NCBI GenBank assembly: GCA_964556545.1
Contig: CAZKWE010000057.1
Coordinates: forward strand, 1-44,087
Length of the DNA: 44,087 bases
From: JALSKU01 sp964556545
GTDB taxonomy: Bacteria; Campylobacterota; Campylobacteria; Campylobacterales; JALSKU01
Direction: 5' to 3'
Shown in pieces: positions 18,004 through 26,296 of this stretch. Below the pieces are notes generated by a model. It searched no databases, was not told where the DNA came from, and saw only the letters and a list, made by a program, of their open reading frames with translations. A program made the position numbers and the translations under genes. Every line of letters starts with the position of its first letter. Within the stretch, counting starts at the first letter, position 1.

Positions 18004-18938
18004 TAAATTATCTCCACTCTGTTTTTGCCGTTATCTTTTGCTTTATATAAAGCTTTATCAGCTCTTTCAATGATGCTGTCAATGGTATCTTTAGCTTTAT
18101 GTGCCGTTATGCCGCCACTCATAGTAATTTTTATGGTATTGTTTTTATATATCAGTTTACTGTCACTTATAGTTTTTAAAATTCTGTTTGCTATCTTTTT
18201 AGCTTTTTGAATATCTATCCTGTTTAAAACTATAACAAATTCTTCTCCTCCGAATCTATAAGTTTTAACTTCACTTCTAAGACTGTTTTTTAGAACTTTT
18301 GCCACATATATGAGTGTTTTATCTCCTGCGATATGTCCGTAAGTATCATTGATATACTTGAAATCATCAAGATCAAATATAATCAAAGACAAATCGAGAT
18401 TCTTGTCTTTTCCAAAATCAAGGATTGTTTCCAAATCTTTAAGTAGAGTCCTTTTGTTGTAGAGTTTTGTCAATGGATCTATGTTTGATTCTTTTTCAAG
18501 TTGAAGAATTTCTTCTTGAAGTTTTATGATAGTAGTGTCAGCTTCTTTTAAAGTTTTTAGTAAATTTTTATGAAAGTCATTAAAACTTTCCAAAAGTTTT
18601 GTATTGTCCAAATCTTCAAGGTCTTTTGTAATCTTGCTTAAGTCAATTGAACTTTTTTTGATATGTTCATTGGTTTTGCTGAATTCTTTTATGGATTCTT
18701 TGGCTATATGATAGCAACTGTCAATCATTTTCGAATCCTGATTGTCTATGATTGGCTCGATTAGATAGGAATTTTTTTTCATAAGAGCATCTATCTCTTT
18801 GTTTTTTCTATCTTTTAAAAATTCTTTAAAAGAATCCTGATAATATTTTGGGTAAGGAGGTATGTTTAAATCTTTCAATCTCTTGAAAGCATCATTACCA
18901 ATATGTTTGATATAATCATTGAGTTCTGCATTTTTCAC
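18003..18938 (-). CDS. GGDEF diguanylate cyclase
   Basis: 311 residues. The C-terminal GGDEF domain (about 150-311) has NIDPLTKLYNKR, a metal-binding DLDDFKYINDTYGH and the active-site GGEEF, so it should make c-di-GMP from two GTP. The inhibitory I-site is absent: the four residues five positions before GGEEF are RSEV, not RxxD. Product feedback is therefore unlikely. The N-terminal 150 residues are helical and charged with no membrane segment, and look like an unassigned sensory or coiled-coil region (NIPPYPKYYQDSFKEFLKD). The GTG start at 18938 lies behind AAGGAAA. It sits directly downstream of pilT. Confidence 0.9.
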   Translation of the reverse strand: MKNAELNDYIKHIGNDAFKRLKDLNIPPYPKYYQDSFKEFLKDRKNKEIDALMKKNSYLIEPIIDNQDSKMIDSCYHIAKESIKEFSKTNEHIKKSSIDLSKITKDLEDLDNTKLLESFNDFHKNLLKTLKEADTTIIKLQEEILQLEKESNIDPLTKLYNKRTLLKDLETILDFGKDKNLDLSLIIFDLDDFKYINDTYGHIAGDKTLIYVAKVLKNSLRSEVKTYRFGGEEFVIVLNRIDIQKAKKIANRILKTISDSKLIYKNNTIKITMSGGITAHKAKDTIDSIIERADKALYKAKDNGKNRVEII

Positions 18939-18965
18939 TTTTTTTCCTTATATTTATAGAACATG

Positions 18966-20042
18966 TTACTGATAAGTTATGCCTATAAGGTTTGCCAACT
19001 CTTGAGGTTGGGTTGAAAATCTTATTGCCGTATTTTTGTCTATGAGATTTTGCCTTATGGCTTCTACCATAGACTGTGTCTGTGTTCTCATTCCCGATTT
19101 CATTTGATTTAACTGCATTTGCGAATAAATCTGATGGATTTTGTTTTCTCTTATCAGATTGGAAACAGCCGAATTTGTAAGTAATATTTCAAGAATTGCA
19201 ATTCTGCCTCCACCCATCTTTGGCAGTAAACTTTGTGAAATTATCGCCGTAAGTGAAGTTGAGAGCATATTTCGTACCTGTATCTGTTCTCCGCCTTCAA
19301 AACTGTCAACTATTCTGTTCACCGTTTGAACTGCCGAATTTGTATGTAAAGTGGCAAAAACAAGGTGGCCGGTTTCTGCTGCAGTGATGGCTGTGGAAAT
19401 GGTTTCTCTGTCTCTCATTTCACCAACAAGTATGATATCCGGATCCTCTCTCAGAGAAAATTTTAAACCGTTTGCAAAACTGTATGTATCAACTCCGACA
19501 TTTCTGTGTGAAAAGAGAGATTTTTTATTTTGATGGATAAATTCTACCGGGTCCTCAATAGTTATAATATGTTTCTCTTCTGTTAGATTGATTTCATTAA
19601 GCATTGCTGCAAGCGTTGTTGATTTACCGCTTCCCGTTGGTCCTGTTACAAGTATAAGACCTTTTTCTTTTTTGATTATATCTTTAAAAATTTCAGGTAG
19701 TTTCAGTTCATCAATGGAAGGTATATTCATAGGAATTGTTCTAAAAGCCGCAGCTACTTCACCATTCATAGTATAGTAATAGTTTGCCCTAAATCTTCCT
19801 ATGCCCGGTAATTCTATGGCAAAGTCAAGTTCTTTATTTTCTTCAAGTTCTTTTTTTTGTTTGTCTGTTATGAGAGAGTAGCACATAGCTTCTGTGGTTT
19901 GTCCATTGAGTTTTGGCAAATCAAGAGGAGTAAGCTTTCCGTCTATTCTTATTTGGGGTTCGCTTCTGCTTACTAAGTGAAGATCCGAAGCTTTGTATTC
20001 GGATATAGTTTTTAAAAGAGCTCTTATATCTATACCGGCCAT
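18966..20042 (-). CDS. pilT: Type IV pilus retraction ATPase PilT
   Basis: 358 residues. Hexameric secretion-type ATPase that depolymerises type IV pili. Walker A GPTGSGKST lies at residues 134-142, the Asp box around TIEDPVEFIH, Walker B around REDPDIILVGEMRD and the His box in LVFATLHTNSA. Near the C-terminus AVSNLIREN corresponds to the AIRNLIRE motif characteristic of PilT, which argues against PilB. No pilin or assembly genes are nearby; it is embedded between gatC and a diguanylate cyclase. The start ATG has AAGGAT behind it. Confidence 0.93.
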   Translation of the reverse strand: MAGIDIRALLKTISEYKASDLHLVSRSEPQIRIDGKLTPLDLPKLNGQTTEAMCYSLITDKQKKELEENKELDFAIELPGIGRFRANYYYTMNGEVAAAFRTIPMNIPSIDELKLPEIFKDIIKKEKGLILVTGPTGSGKSTTLAAMLNEINLTEEKHIITIEDPVEFIHQNKKSLFSHRNVGVDTYSFANGLKFSLREDPDIILVGEMRDRETISTAITAAETGHLVFATLHTNSAVQTVNRIVDSFEGGEQIQVRNMLSTSLTAIISQSLLPKMGGGRIAILEILLTNSAVSNLIRENKIHQIYSQMQLNQMKSGMRTQTQSMVEAIRQNLIDKNTAIRFSTQPQELANLIGITYQ

Positions 20043-20051
20043 AATTTATCC

Positions 20052-20342
20052 TTACTCTATTATTTTTGGTACTACAAAAAAGCTATCTTCTTTTTTTGGA
20101 GCATTTTGCAGTATAATCTCTATAACTTCACTATTTTGAAAAGGTTCATCTTCTCTAAAAGGTGTTCCCCCCTCAAGTGTTGCAAAAGAGGCATCTTTAT
20201 CTGTCAAGTCAAGCTCATTTAAATTTTCCACAAAGCCTACTATTTCACTTAAATTTTCTATGGTCTTATCTCGTTTTTCAGCTTTAATTTCAATACTTGA
20301 TAAAATTTCCAATTTTTTTAATATTTTCTGATCAATCTTCAT
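20052..20342 (-). CDS. gatC: Asp/Glu-tRNA amidotransferase subunit C
   Basis: 96 residues, the usual length. GatC stabilises GatA in the GatCAB complex, which converts misacylated Glu-tRNA-Gln or Asp-tRNA-Asn to the amide forms. Typical elements are the N-terminal helix with LKKLEILSSIE-like pattern, a VENLNELDLTD segment and the C-terminal LEGGTPFREDEP and FFVVPKII. First gene of the minus-strand operon; gatA and gatB are elsewhere. Confidence 0.93.
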   Translation of the reverse strand: MKIDQKILKKLEILSSIEIKAEKRDKTIENLSEIVGFVENLNELDLTDKDASFATLEGGTPFREDEPFQNSEVIEIILQNAPKKEDSFFVVPKIIE

Positions 20343-20370
20343 ATATTTCCTGTCTCTTGATAAAATTTCG

Positions 20371-20376
20371 CTATTA
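20371..20376 (-). promoter_or_regulatory. -10 element for the gatC-to-aroE operon
   Basis: On the minus strand TATAAT (20376 to 20371) predicts a start near 20364, about 21 nt before the gatC ATG. No other convincing promoter was seen within the next 9.6 kb of tightly packed genes, though internal promoters cannot be excluded. Confidence 0.5.
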
Positions 20377-20414
20377 TATCAAAATAAATTTAAAATTATG
20401 CTTTGTAATATCGC

Positions 20415-20431
20415 AAATACAGGCTGTATTT
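20415..20431. promoter_or_regulatory. Palindrome in the gatC / yfgM-like divergent region
   Basis: AAATACAG (20415-20422), one G, then CTGTATTT (20424-20431): 8-bp perfect arms. It lies between the two divergent -10 elements (20371-20376 minus, 20472-20477 plus), where a regulator could act on both. The half-sites face the opposite way to a LexA box (CTGT...ACAG). Candidate operator only. Confidence 0.4.
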
Positions 20432-20471
20432 ATAAAAGCAAAAAATATACCAATTTACGGATTGTATATGG

Positions 20472-20477
20472 TATAAT
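20472..20477 (+). promoter_or_regulatory. -10 element for the yfgM-like/bamB-like/xer operon
   Basis: TATAAT at 20472-20477, preceded by TATATGG, predicts a start near 20484 and a leader of about 49 nt before the TTG start at 20533. Confidence 0.5.
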
Positions 20478-20532
20478 GCGAGTTTAATTTTAAATGTGAT
20501 AATATGCTATAAATTTTTTTAAGGAAATTACT

Positions 20533-21132
20533 TTGAGTTTAAAAGAAGATTTAAAAGCCGTTAAAGAAGAATTAAATACTGAAGAACAGTTCTTAGAGGG
20601 GCTTATAAGAGCCGAGAGATTTTATAAAAAATATAAAAAACCTATTATTGCTTTGGTTACTATAGCAATTATTGCATTTGTTGGCTTTTCTCTTAAAACA
20701 TATATTGACGAAACTAATTTAAAAGAAGCCAATATGGCATATCTCAAACTTATAAAGAATCCAAAAGATATGCAGGCTCAAAAAGTATTGAAAAAGAAAG
20801 ATATCAATCTTTATTATGCATACAAATTACAGATAGCTTCCAAAAATGCTGATACGGACACCCTAAAAGAGATAAAAAATAATGCCAAAGACATATATAT
20901 ATCCGATTTGGCTGCCTATCAGTTGGCATCATTGAGTAAAAAACAGGAAAAATTGAGTACATATATAAATGATTCAAAAGCAGGCTTGCTGAAGAACTTT
21001 GCATTGCTTGAAGATGCCTATCTTTTGCTTAAAGATAAAAAGAATGACCAGGCAAAGATCAAGCTCTCTTCCATAGAGTTGGATTCGCCTCTTAAAAATA
21101 TTGCCAAAAATTTAGAACATTTTATCAAATAA
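20533..21132 (+). CDS. YfgM-like single-span membrane protein
   Basis: 199 residues: a charged cytoplasmic N-terminus of about 37 residues, one transmembrane helix (IIALVTIAIIAFVGFSL), then a helical, Lys/Leu/Ala-rich periplasmic domain with a TPR-like pattern. Topology, size and position immediately upstream of a BamB-like beta-propeller lipoprotein parallel E. coli yfgM-bamB, where YfgM associates with the SecYEG/PpiD periplasmic chaperone network. Sequence identity to YfgM cannot be judged here, so the name is by analogy. The start is TTG at 20533, behind AAGGAA. Confidence 0.65.
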   Translation: MSLKEDLKAVKEELNTEEQFLEGLIRAERFYKKYKKPIIALVTIAIIAFVGFSLKTYIDETNLKEANMAYLKLIKNPKDMQAQKVLKKKDINLYYAYKLQIASKNADTDTLKEIKNNAKDIYISDLAAYQLASLSKKQEKLSTYINDSKAGLLKNFALLEDAYLLLKDKKNDQAKIKLSSIELDSPLKNIAKNLEHFIK

Positions 21133-21147
21133 CCAAGGTTTTAAAAT

Positions 21148-22158
21148 ATGAAAAAAATATTAAGTTATATAAGTGTAGCAATACTTGCTTTTTTGATTGC
21201 CGGTTGTTCGTCAAAATCGCTCTATGAGCCTCAAAAAACAGCAGGAAGTGTTAGTTATGACGGGAATTTGCCAGCTTCTATCGTAGATGTTACAAGAAGC
21301 GGTGCAACTTTGGAAAACGGACAGATAATATCAAAGAAAACAGGTCTTATGAATGTTTTTATACCTAAAAATGATAGGTTTTTAAATGTACAAAAAAGTA
21401 AAGTTATTTATACGACTCCCAAAGGAAAACTTACTATTAAAGATGAGAATGATCATATAATTTTTACTCACGATTTTTCAAAAATGATAGCAAGTGCATC
21501 TTTGAAAAAAAATATTTTGGCTTTAGTATTTTCTGACAATAGTTTAATGGCTTATGATATAAATAAAAAAGAGATAAAATTTTCCAAAAAACTTGATGAT
21601 GCTTATGCTTTTGATGCCAGGATTGTTGCTCCGTACTTTTTGGGAAAACTTATAGTTTATCCGACACTTGACGGAAGGTTGGTGATAATTGATTCGTTAA
21701 CTTTTAATGTTGTAAGAGATATTGTGGTAAGTTCAAAACCATACTTTAACAATATAATTTTTATGGATGTTTTAGATAACAGATTATTGGCTGCTACAGG
21801 TAGTAGAATTATATCCATAGATCCGCAATCCGTCTCTTTTATGAATATAGGAGTCAAAGATATTGTTTTTTTAGGCGAAAGGGTATTTATATTTACAAAA
21901 GATGGAAAAATTATACTGGCAAATGCAAAATTGAAAAAATTGAAAGAGAAGAAATTTAAATTTGCAAATTTTTCAACTGCAATTTATGGACAATTTATAT
22001 ATGTCATAGAAAAAAATGGTTATTTGATAGCTACTGATAAAGATTTGATAACAACAAATGTATATAAACTTCCAAATGCCATAGACAGCTTGATGTTTAC
22101 CACAAGTGATACACTTTACTATGATAACAAATATTTTAAACTCAATAAAATTAAGTAA
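21148..22158 (+). CDS. BamB-like / PQQ beta-propeller lipoprotein
   Basis: 336 residues with a lipoprotein signal peptide and lipobox (LAFLIAGC, lipidated Cys about residue 20). The body shows repeated blade-like beta strands such as DNSLMAYDINKKEIKFSKKL, LDGRLVIIDSLTFNVVRDIV and KNGYLIATDKDLI, typical of PQQ/WD40-like propellers. BamB is the propeller lipoprotein of the outer-membrane beta-barrel assembly machine; this is the best analogue, supported by the YfgM-like gene upstream. Related Helicobacter proteins have been annotated as plasminogen-binding, so the function is open. Its stop overlaps the recombinase start (TAATG). Confidence 0.65.
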   Translation: MKKILSYISVAILAFLIAGCSSKSLYEPQKTAGSVSYDGNLPASIVDVTRSGATLENGQIISKKTGLMNVFIPKNDRFLNVQKSKVIYTTPKGKLTIKDENDHIIFTHDFSKMIASASLKKNILALVFSDNSLMAYDINKKEIKFSKKLDDAYAFDARIVAPYFLGKLIVYPTLDGRLVIIDSLTFNVVRDIVVSSKPYFNNIIFMDVLDNRLLAATGSRIISIDPQSVSFMNIGVKDIVFLGERVFIFTKDGKIILANAKLKKLKEKKFKFANFSTAIYGQFIYVIEKNGYLIATDKDLITTNVYKLPNAIDSLMFTTSDTLYYDNKYFKLNKIK

Positions 22159-22985
22159 TGTCAACAGCCCTTGAAGCTTTTATACAATATATAACGGTAG
22201 TAAAAGGACTTTCAAAAAAAAGCATAGAAGCTTACAGCAGTGATTTGAACGAATTTGAAAAATTTTTACAAAAAGATATCATAAATGCTGATATAGAGGA
22301 TATTTTAAATTTTTTAGAAATTTATACCAATCAAAACACAATCAATAGAAAACTTTCTGCCATAAATACATTTTTTAAGTATTGCGAAAAAGAGGATTTT
22401 ATAAACAATAGACCTATTATAAAACAGTATAAATCTTCTAAAAAATTACCGTTTTTGCTTGAGTATGATGATATAATTAATGCATTAAAACTTATAAAAA
22501 AAAAGAGTTGGATTGATTATAGAGATTATGCTTATATTGTCTTTTTGTATGCAACCGGAGTTAGAGTAAGCGAATCTATAGAAATTAAAAAAGATGATTT
22601 AAATGGAGGATGGTTGAAAATAAGAAGTGCAAAAGGAGATAAACAAAGGATTGTTCCTGTTGCGGAATTTGCATTAAAAGCTTTAGATGAGTATTTGAAT
22701 AAAAGAGAAAAAAAGAGTGAGTTTGTCTGGATAAATTACCGCGGTATTAAAATGAGTAGAATTACAGCCTTTAATATAACAAAAAAATATCTCGGAGTTT
22801 CTCCTCATGTTCTTAGGCATTCATATGCGACATCTTTGGTTCTTGGCGGAGCTGATTTGAGAGTTGTTCAAGAACTTTTGGGACATACAAGCATATTGAC
22901 AACTCAGATATATACTCATATTCAACAAAAAAATCTTGAACAGACTGTCCGGGATTTTCATCCTTTGTCAAGGTATGATATATGA
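22158..22985 (+). CDS. Xer-type tyrosine recombinase
   Basis: 275 residues. A SAM-like N-terminal domain (about 1-90) is followed by the tyrosine recombinase catalytic domain with a complete active set: R136 (ATGVRVSE), K159 (SAKGDKQR), H217 and R220 (HVLRHSYAT), H243 (LGHTS) and nucleophile Y252 (IYTH). Such single Xer enzymes resolve chromosome dimers at dif, and this is likely the chromosomal resolvase. It is embedded in a core-gene operon without attachment sites or repeats, which argues against a mobile-element integrase. It is shorter than the roughly 350-residue XerH of Campylobacter and Helicobacter as I recall it. No dif-like site was recognised nearby. Confidence 0.88.
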   Translation: MSTALEAFIQYITVVKGLSKKSIEAYSSDLNEFEKFLQKDIINADIEDILNFLEIYTNQNTINRKLSAINTFFKYCEKEDFINNRPIIKQYKSSKKLPFLLEYDDIINALKLIKKKSWIDYRDYAYIVFLYATGVRVSESIEIKKDDLNGGWLKIRSAKGDKQRIVPVAEFALKALDEYLNKREKKSEFVWINYRGIKMSRITAFNITKKYLGVSPHVLRHSYATSLVLGGADLRVVQELLGHTSILTTQIYTHIQQKNLEQTVRDFHPLSRYDI

Positions 22986-23317
22986 AAGAAATAGTAGAAT
23001 TTTTTTCTAAAAAAAATTTGATTTTTAAAAAATTGTATAAAATCGATATCAAGCTTCTTGGTAGCAGAAAAAAGGTAGATATATATGAAGGTGTTGATAC
23101 TGCATCAAACTATATTGCTATTTTCAAGATAGATGCCAAGAGTAGATTTTTGAAAAAGAATAGTGAAGAAATTTTATTATTATTAAAAAAATTGATAAAA
23201 TTACAAAATCATAATTATAAAAAAAAGATACTTCTTGTAAGTTCACCTTTGTGTTCAAAAGCAAAAGCTTATTTGGAAGATTTGAAATGGAAGGTATATA
23301 ATAATGCTGTTGTGTGA
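22982..23317 (+). CDS. Small conserved-looking protein of unknown function
   Basis: 111 residues. It starts at the ATGA overlap with the recombinase stop and its last 14 nt overlap coaX, so translation is tightly coupled on both sides. No signal peptide or membrane segment. It is very basic (Lys-rich), with the core pattern VDIYEGVDTASNYIAIFKID followed by an amphipathic helix and a strand (KILLVSSPLCSKAKAYL). The alternation of strands with Asp/Glu/Lys residues is vaguely like a PD-(D/E)xK nuclease fold. That is only a guess and I assign no function. Confidence 0.75.
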   Translation: MKEIVEFFSKKNLIFKKLYKIDIKLLGSRKKVDIYEGVDTASNYIAIFKIDAKSRFLKKNSEEILLLLKKLIKLQNHNYKKKILLVSSPLCSKAKAYLEDLKWKVYNNAVV

Positions 23318-23927
23318 AATAGGCAATACCAATATACATTTTTATAAAAAAGGTGCAAACTGGAGAAAAAAAGCAAATATTAAAAACATATCCCAGATAG
23401 AAGAAAAATTTTATTATATAAATGTTAACGAACAGTTAAAACCCAAACTTCAAAATTTGTCAAATGCAGTGGATTTGGAACCATTTATACAAATTGATAC
23501 TGCCTACAAAGGTCTTGGTATAGACAGGATTGCGGCTTGTAAAGCGGTTGATGAGGGAGTGATAGTTGATGCAGGAAGTGCAATTACGGTTGATATTATG
23601 GCCGGAGGTTTGCATCTTGGAGGTTATATTATGCCGGGACTTTTTGCTTTGCAGGAATGTTTCGGATCAATTTCACCAAAATTGGATATGCCAATCAATC
23701 CCAATACGCCGCTTGATTTGCTTCCTCAAAATTCACTTGAAGCCATAAGCTACGGAGCGGTAAAGCCTGTAATTCTTATGCTTAAAGAGAGTCAAAAAGA
23801 TAAAAAACTGTATTTTACCGGAGGAGATGGAAAATTTTTTGCAAAATTTTTTGATAATGCGATATACGACGGAAGTCTCATTTTTAAAGGTATGTTAAAT
23901 GCAATACAAGAGAAAGGAATAGCATGA
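23304..23927 (+). CDS. coaX: Type III pantothenate kinase
   Basis: 207 residues, short for the family (usually about 250) but of the compact form I associate with Campylobacterota. It phosphorylates pantothenate in the first step of CoA synthesis. The ASKHA fold is visible: phosphate-1 motif LLCEIGNTNIHFY, GLGIDRIAA in the substrate/dimer region, and phosphate-2 motif IVDAGSAITVDIM with GGYIMPG. It overlaps the preceding gene by 14 nt and hisG by 4 nt (ATGA). Confidence 0.92.
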   Translation: MLLCEIGNTNIHFYKKGANWRKKANIKNISQIEEKFYYINVNEQLKPKLQNLSNAVDLEPFIQIDTAYKGLGIDRIAACKAVDEGVIVDAGSAITVDIMAGGLHLGGYIMPGLFALQECFGSISPKLDMPINPNTPLDLLPQNSLEAISYGAVKPVILMLKESQKDKKLYFTGGDGKFFAKFFDNAIYDGSLIFKGMLNAIQEKGIA

Positions 23928-24535
23928 TAACGGTAGCTTTGCCAAAAGGAAGAATAGCTGAGGAAACTTTGGATATATTTGAAAAAATATTTGATAAAAA
24001 ATTTGTATTTGAAGATAGAAAACTTGTATTAAAAGATGGAAATTTTACTTTTTTGCTTGTTAGAAATCAGGATGTTCCGACTTATGTTTTGCATCAAGCA
24101 GCTGATATAGGAGTAGTGGGAATTGATGTATTGAGTGAAAAAGAACTTGATTTGATTGATTTGCTGGATTTAAAGATAGGAAAATGCAAAGTTTGCATCG
24201 GAATGAAAAATGAAGATAAACTGGATTTGAATAAGCCAAGTATAAAAGTTGCAACCAAAATGGAAAATATAGCAAGAAAATACTTTTCTTCAAAAGCTAT
24301 GGCAGCAGAAATTATCAAACTTTATGGTTCAATTGAATTAGCTCCTTTGGTTGGAATGTGTGATGCTATAGTTGATATAGTTGAAACCGGAACGACAATG
24401 AAACAAAATGGACTTAAAGTTGTAGAGACTATTATGGAATCTTCAGCTCATTTAATAGCCAATAAAAATAGTTTCATATCTAAAAAAAGTGAAATTTTAA
24501 GTTTGTATGATAAATTTTCAACTCATATTGCTTGA
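23924..24535 (+). CDS. hisG: ATP phosphoribosyltransferase, short form
   Basis: 203 residues. First enzyme of histidine synthesis, joining ATP and PRPP. It begins MITVALPKGRIAEETLDIF and carries DIGVVGIDVL and the PRPP loop IVDIVETGTTMKQNGL near residue 150. The length marks the short HisG class, which lacks the C-terminal ACT regulatory domain and normally needs HisZ as regulatory partner; hisZ is not in this window. I recall Campylobacter jejuni having the long form. The last 18 nt overlap the convergent uvrC. Confidence 0.95.
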   Translation: MITVALPKGRIAEETLDIFEKIFDKKFVFEDRKLVLKDGNFTFLLVRNQDVPTYVLHQAADIGVVGIDVLSEKELDLIDLLDLKIGKCKVCIGMKNEDKLDLNKPSIKVATKMENIARKYFSSKAMAAEIIKLYGSIELAPLVGMCDAIVDIVETGTTMKQNGLKVVETIMESSAHLIANKNSFISKKSEILSLYDKFSTHIA

Positions 24536-26296
24536 AAAAGATAGTTTTCCTATAACTTTTTCTATATCTTTTTTTGAAGCTTTTTGTATTGCGTCAAATG
24601 TACCGAAATAATTCAATAATTTTACTATTTTTGCTTTTCCTATGCCTTTTTGCTCCAAAAGAGAAATTTTTTTATCCTTTTTTAACTTCTGACTTCTGTG
24701 AAATTTTATTGCAAAACGGTGAGCCTCATCTCTAAGTTTTTGTATAAAAAGTTTACATTTGTCATAATCATTTAAGATAATTTCTCCATTAACTCCATAT
24801 ATCCTGTCTTTTGCTTTTCCTTTGCTTCGTATGGTTTTTTTACCGCTTTTTTCTTTTGATATGGCAATTATATCTATATCAACTCCAAAACTGTCACATA
24901 TATTTTTTGCCAATTTCAGCAGAGTTTCTCCTCCGTCAATTACCCATAGGTCGGGCGGAGGATTTTTCTCAAAACTTTCACACCTTTTGCTTAAGAGTTC
25001 TTTCATCTGCGAATATTCGTCCGTAGATGATAAATTATAATGTCTGTATCTTGATTTTACAAAAGTATTTTCATAAAATATCATAGATCCCACAGGTGAC
25101 GAACCTTGCAAATGTGAATTGTCATAAGCTTCTATGCTATAAGGTGTTTTGGATAATTTCAATTTATCTTTTAAAAGTTTCACAATAGAGATATTTTCTT
25201 TTTTTTCTTTTAAAGATTCTTCCGCATTTTGTTTTGCTATATCTATAAGTTCCTTTTTTGCTCCTCTTTTTGGGATAACAAAAGATACCTTTTTACTGCT
25301 TTTGCTATTGACGAACTCTTCTAAAAGTTTTAACTCGCTAAACTCTTTGCCAATTATAACAGTATTGGCAATTATGGGCTTGTCATCTTTGTAAAATTCA
25401 AGAATTGCACTTTTGTATATCTCATCCACACTAAAACCGTTATCATTTTTTAGTATATTTGAAACTATTGATACAATTTTACCGTCCCTGACAAAAATTT
25501 TAACAAGAACTGCTTTTACCTCTTTTGTTAAAACATAAAAAAGATCAAAATGTTCGGAACTTTTTAAATCAATCTGAGAAAAAATAGTACTGTTTTTTAT
25601 CCTTTGTATGGCATCGCGAACTTTGGAAGCTTCTTCGAAAAGTTCATTTTGGGCATAGAAGTTCATTTTTTTATCTAATTGTTCTATTATCAAATTTTTA
25701 TTTTTTAAAAGTTGCAAAGAGTTTTCTACTATTTTCATATATTCATCTTTGCTTACTTTTCCTTCACAAGGTGCTAAACATCTTCCTATCTGATAAAAAA
25801 GACAAACTTTTTTTCCTTTTAAAGAACCTCTTTTTTGAACAAGAGGATACAATTCATACAATGCATTTAAGATATCTCTTGCCGCTGTAGTAAAAGGACC
25901 GAAGTATTTTATATGAGAGCCTTTTTGAATGTGCCTTGTGATTTCAAATCTTGGAAAATCCTTATTTAAATCTATATAAATATAAGGATAAGTTTTATCA
26001 TCTCTTAAAAGAATATTGTATTTTGGTTTTAATTGTTTTATGAGAGAATTTTCAAGTATGAGAGCATCATGTTCACTTTTTAGCACTATGTATTCAAGTG
26101 AGTTTGCCTGAGTTATCATATTGTATATGCGGGCGGACAACCTTGGAGAAGGAGACAGTTTTGGTGTAAAACAGAAGTAACTTTTTACTCTGTTTTTTAA
26201 ATTTTTTGCCTTGCCTACATATAAAAGTTTTAAATTTTTATCAAAAAACTGATAAACCCCCGGTTCGTTTGGAAGATTTTGTATCTTTCTTAACAT
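24518..26296 (-). CDS. uvrC: UvrC, excinuclease ABC subunit C
   Basis: 592 residues. Makes the 3' and 5' incisions in nucleotide excision repair. Domains in order: GIY-YIG nuclease (PGVYQFF...LLYVGKAKNLKNRV, residues 10-35), a Cys-rich patch (KVCLFYQIGRCLAPCEGKV), the UvrB-interacting UVR motif near 200-230, the RNase H-like nuclease (EAYDNSHLQGS, LWVIDGGETLL) and a C-terminal helix-hairpin-helix (LEQKGIGKAKIVKLLNYFG). Length is normal. It overlaps the stop of the upstream DUF1858 gene by 7 nt and hisG at the other end. Confidence 0.96.
   Translation of the reverse strand: MLRKIQNLPNEPGVYQFFDKNLKLLYVGKAKNLKNRVKSYFCFTPKLSPSPRLSARIYNMITQANSLEYIVLKSEHDALILENSLIKQLKPKYNILLRDDKTYPYIYIDLNKDFPRFEITRHIQKGSHIKYFGPFTTAARDILNALYELYPLVQKRGSLKGKKVCLFYQIGRCLAPCEGKVSKDEYMKIVENSLQLLKNKNLIIEQLDKKMNFYAQNELFEEASKVRDAIQRIKNSTIFSQIDLKSSEHFDLFYVLTKEVKAVLVKIFVRDGKIVSIVSNILKNDNGFSVDEIYKSAILEFYKDDKPIIANTVIIGKEFSELKLLEEFVNSKSSKKVSFVIPKRGAKKELIDIAKQNAEESLKEKKENISIVKLLKDKLKLSKTPYSIEAYDNSHLQGSSPVGSMIFYENTFVKSRYRHYNLSSTDEYSQMKELLSKRCESFEKNPPPDLWVIDGGETLLKLAKNICDSFGVDIDIIAISKEKSGKKTIRSKGKAKDRIYGVNGEIILNDYDKCKLFIQKLRDEAHRFAIKFHRSQKLKKDKKISLLEQKGIGKAKIVKLLNYFGTFDAIQKASKKDIEKVIGKLSFSSNMS

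Noticed and set aside
20415..20431. LexA/SOS box
   Set aside because: Half-sites are ACAG...CTGT, the reverse orientation of CTGT...ACAG, and the genes either side are not SOS genes.
22158..22985. Integrase of a mobile element
   Set aside because: No attachment repeats, tRNA junction or phage/plasmid genes; it is embedded and overlapping in a core operon.
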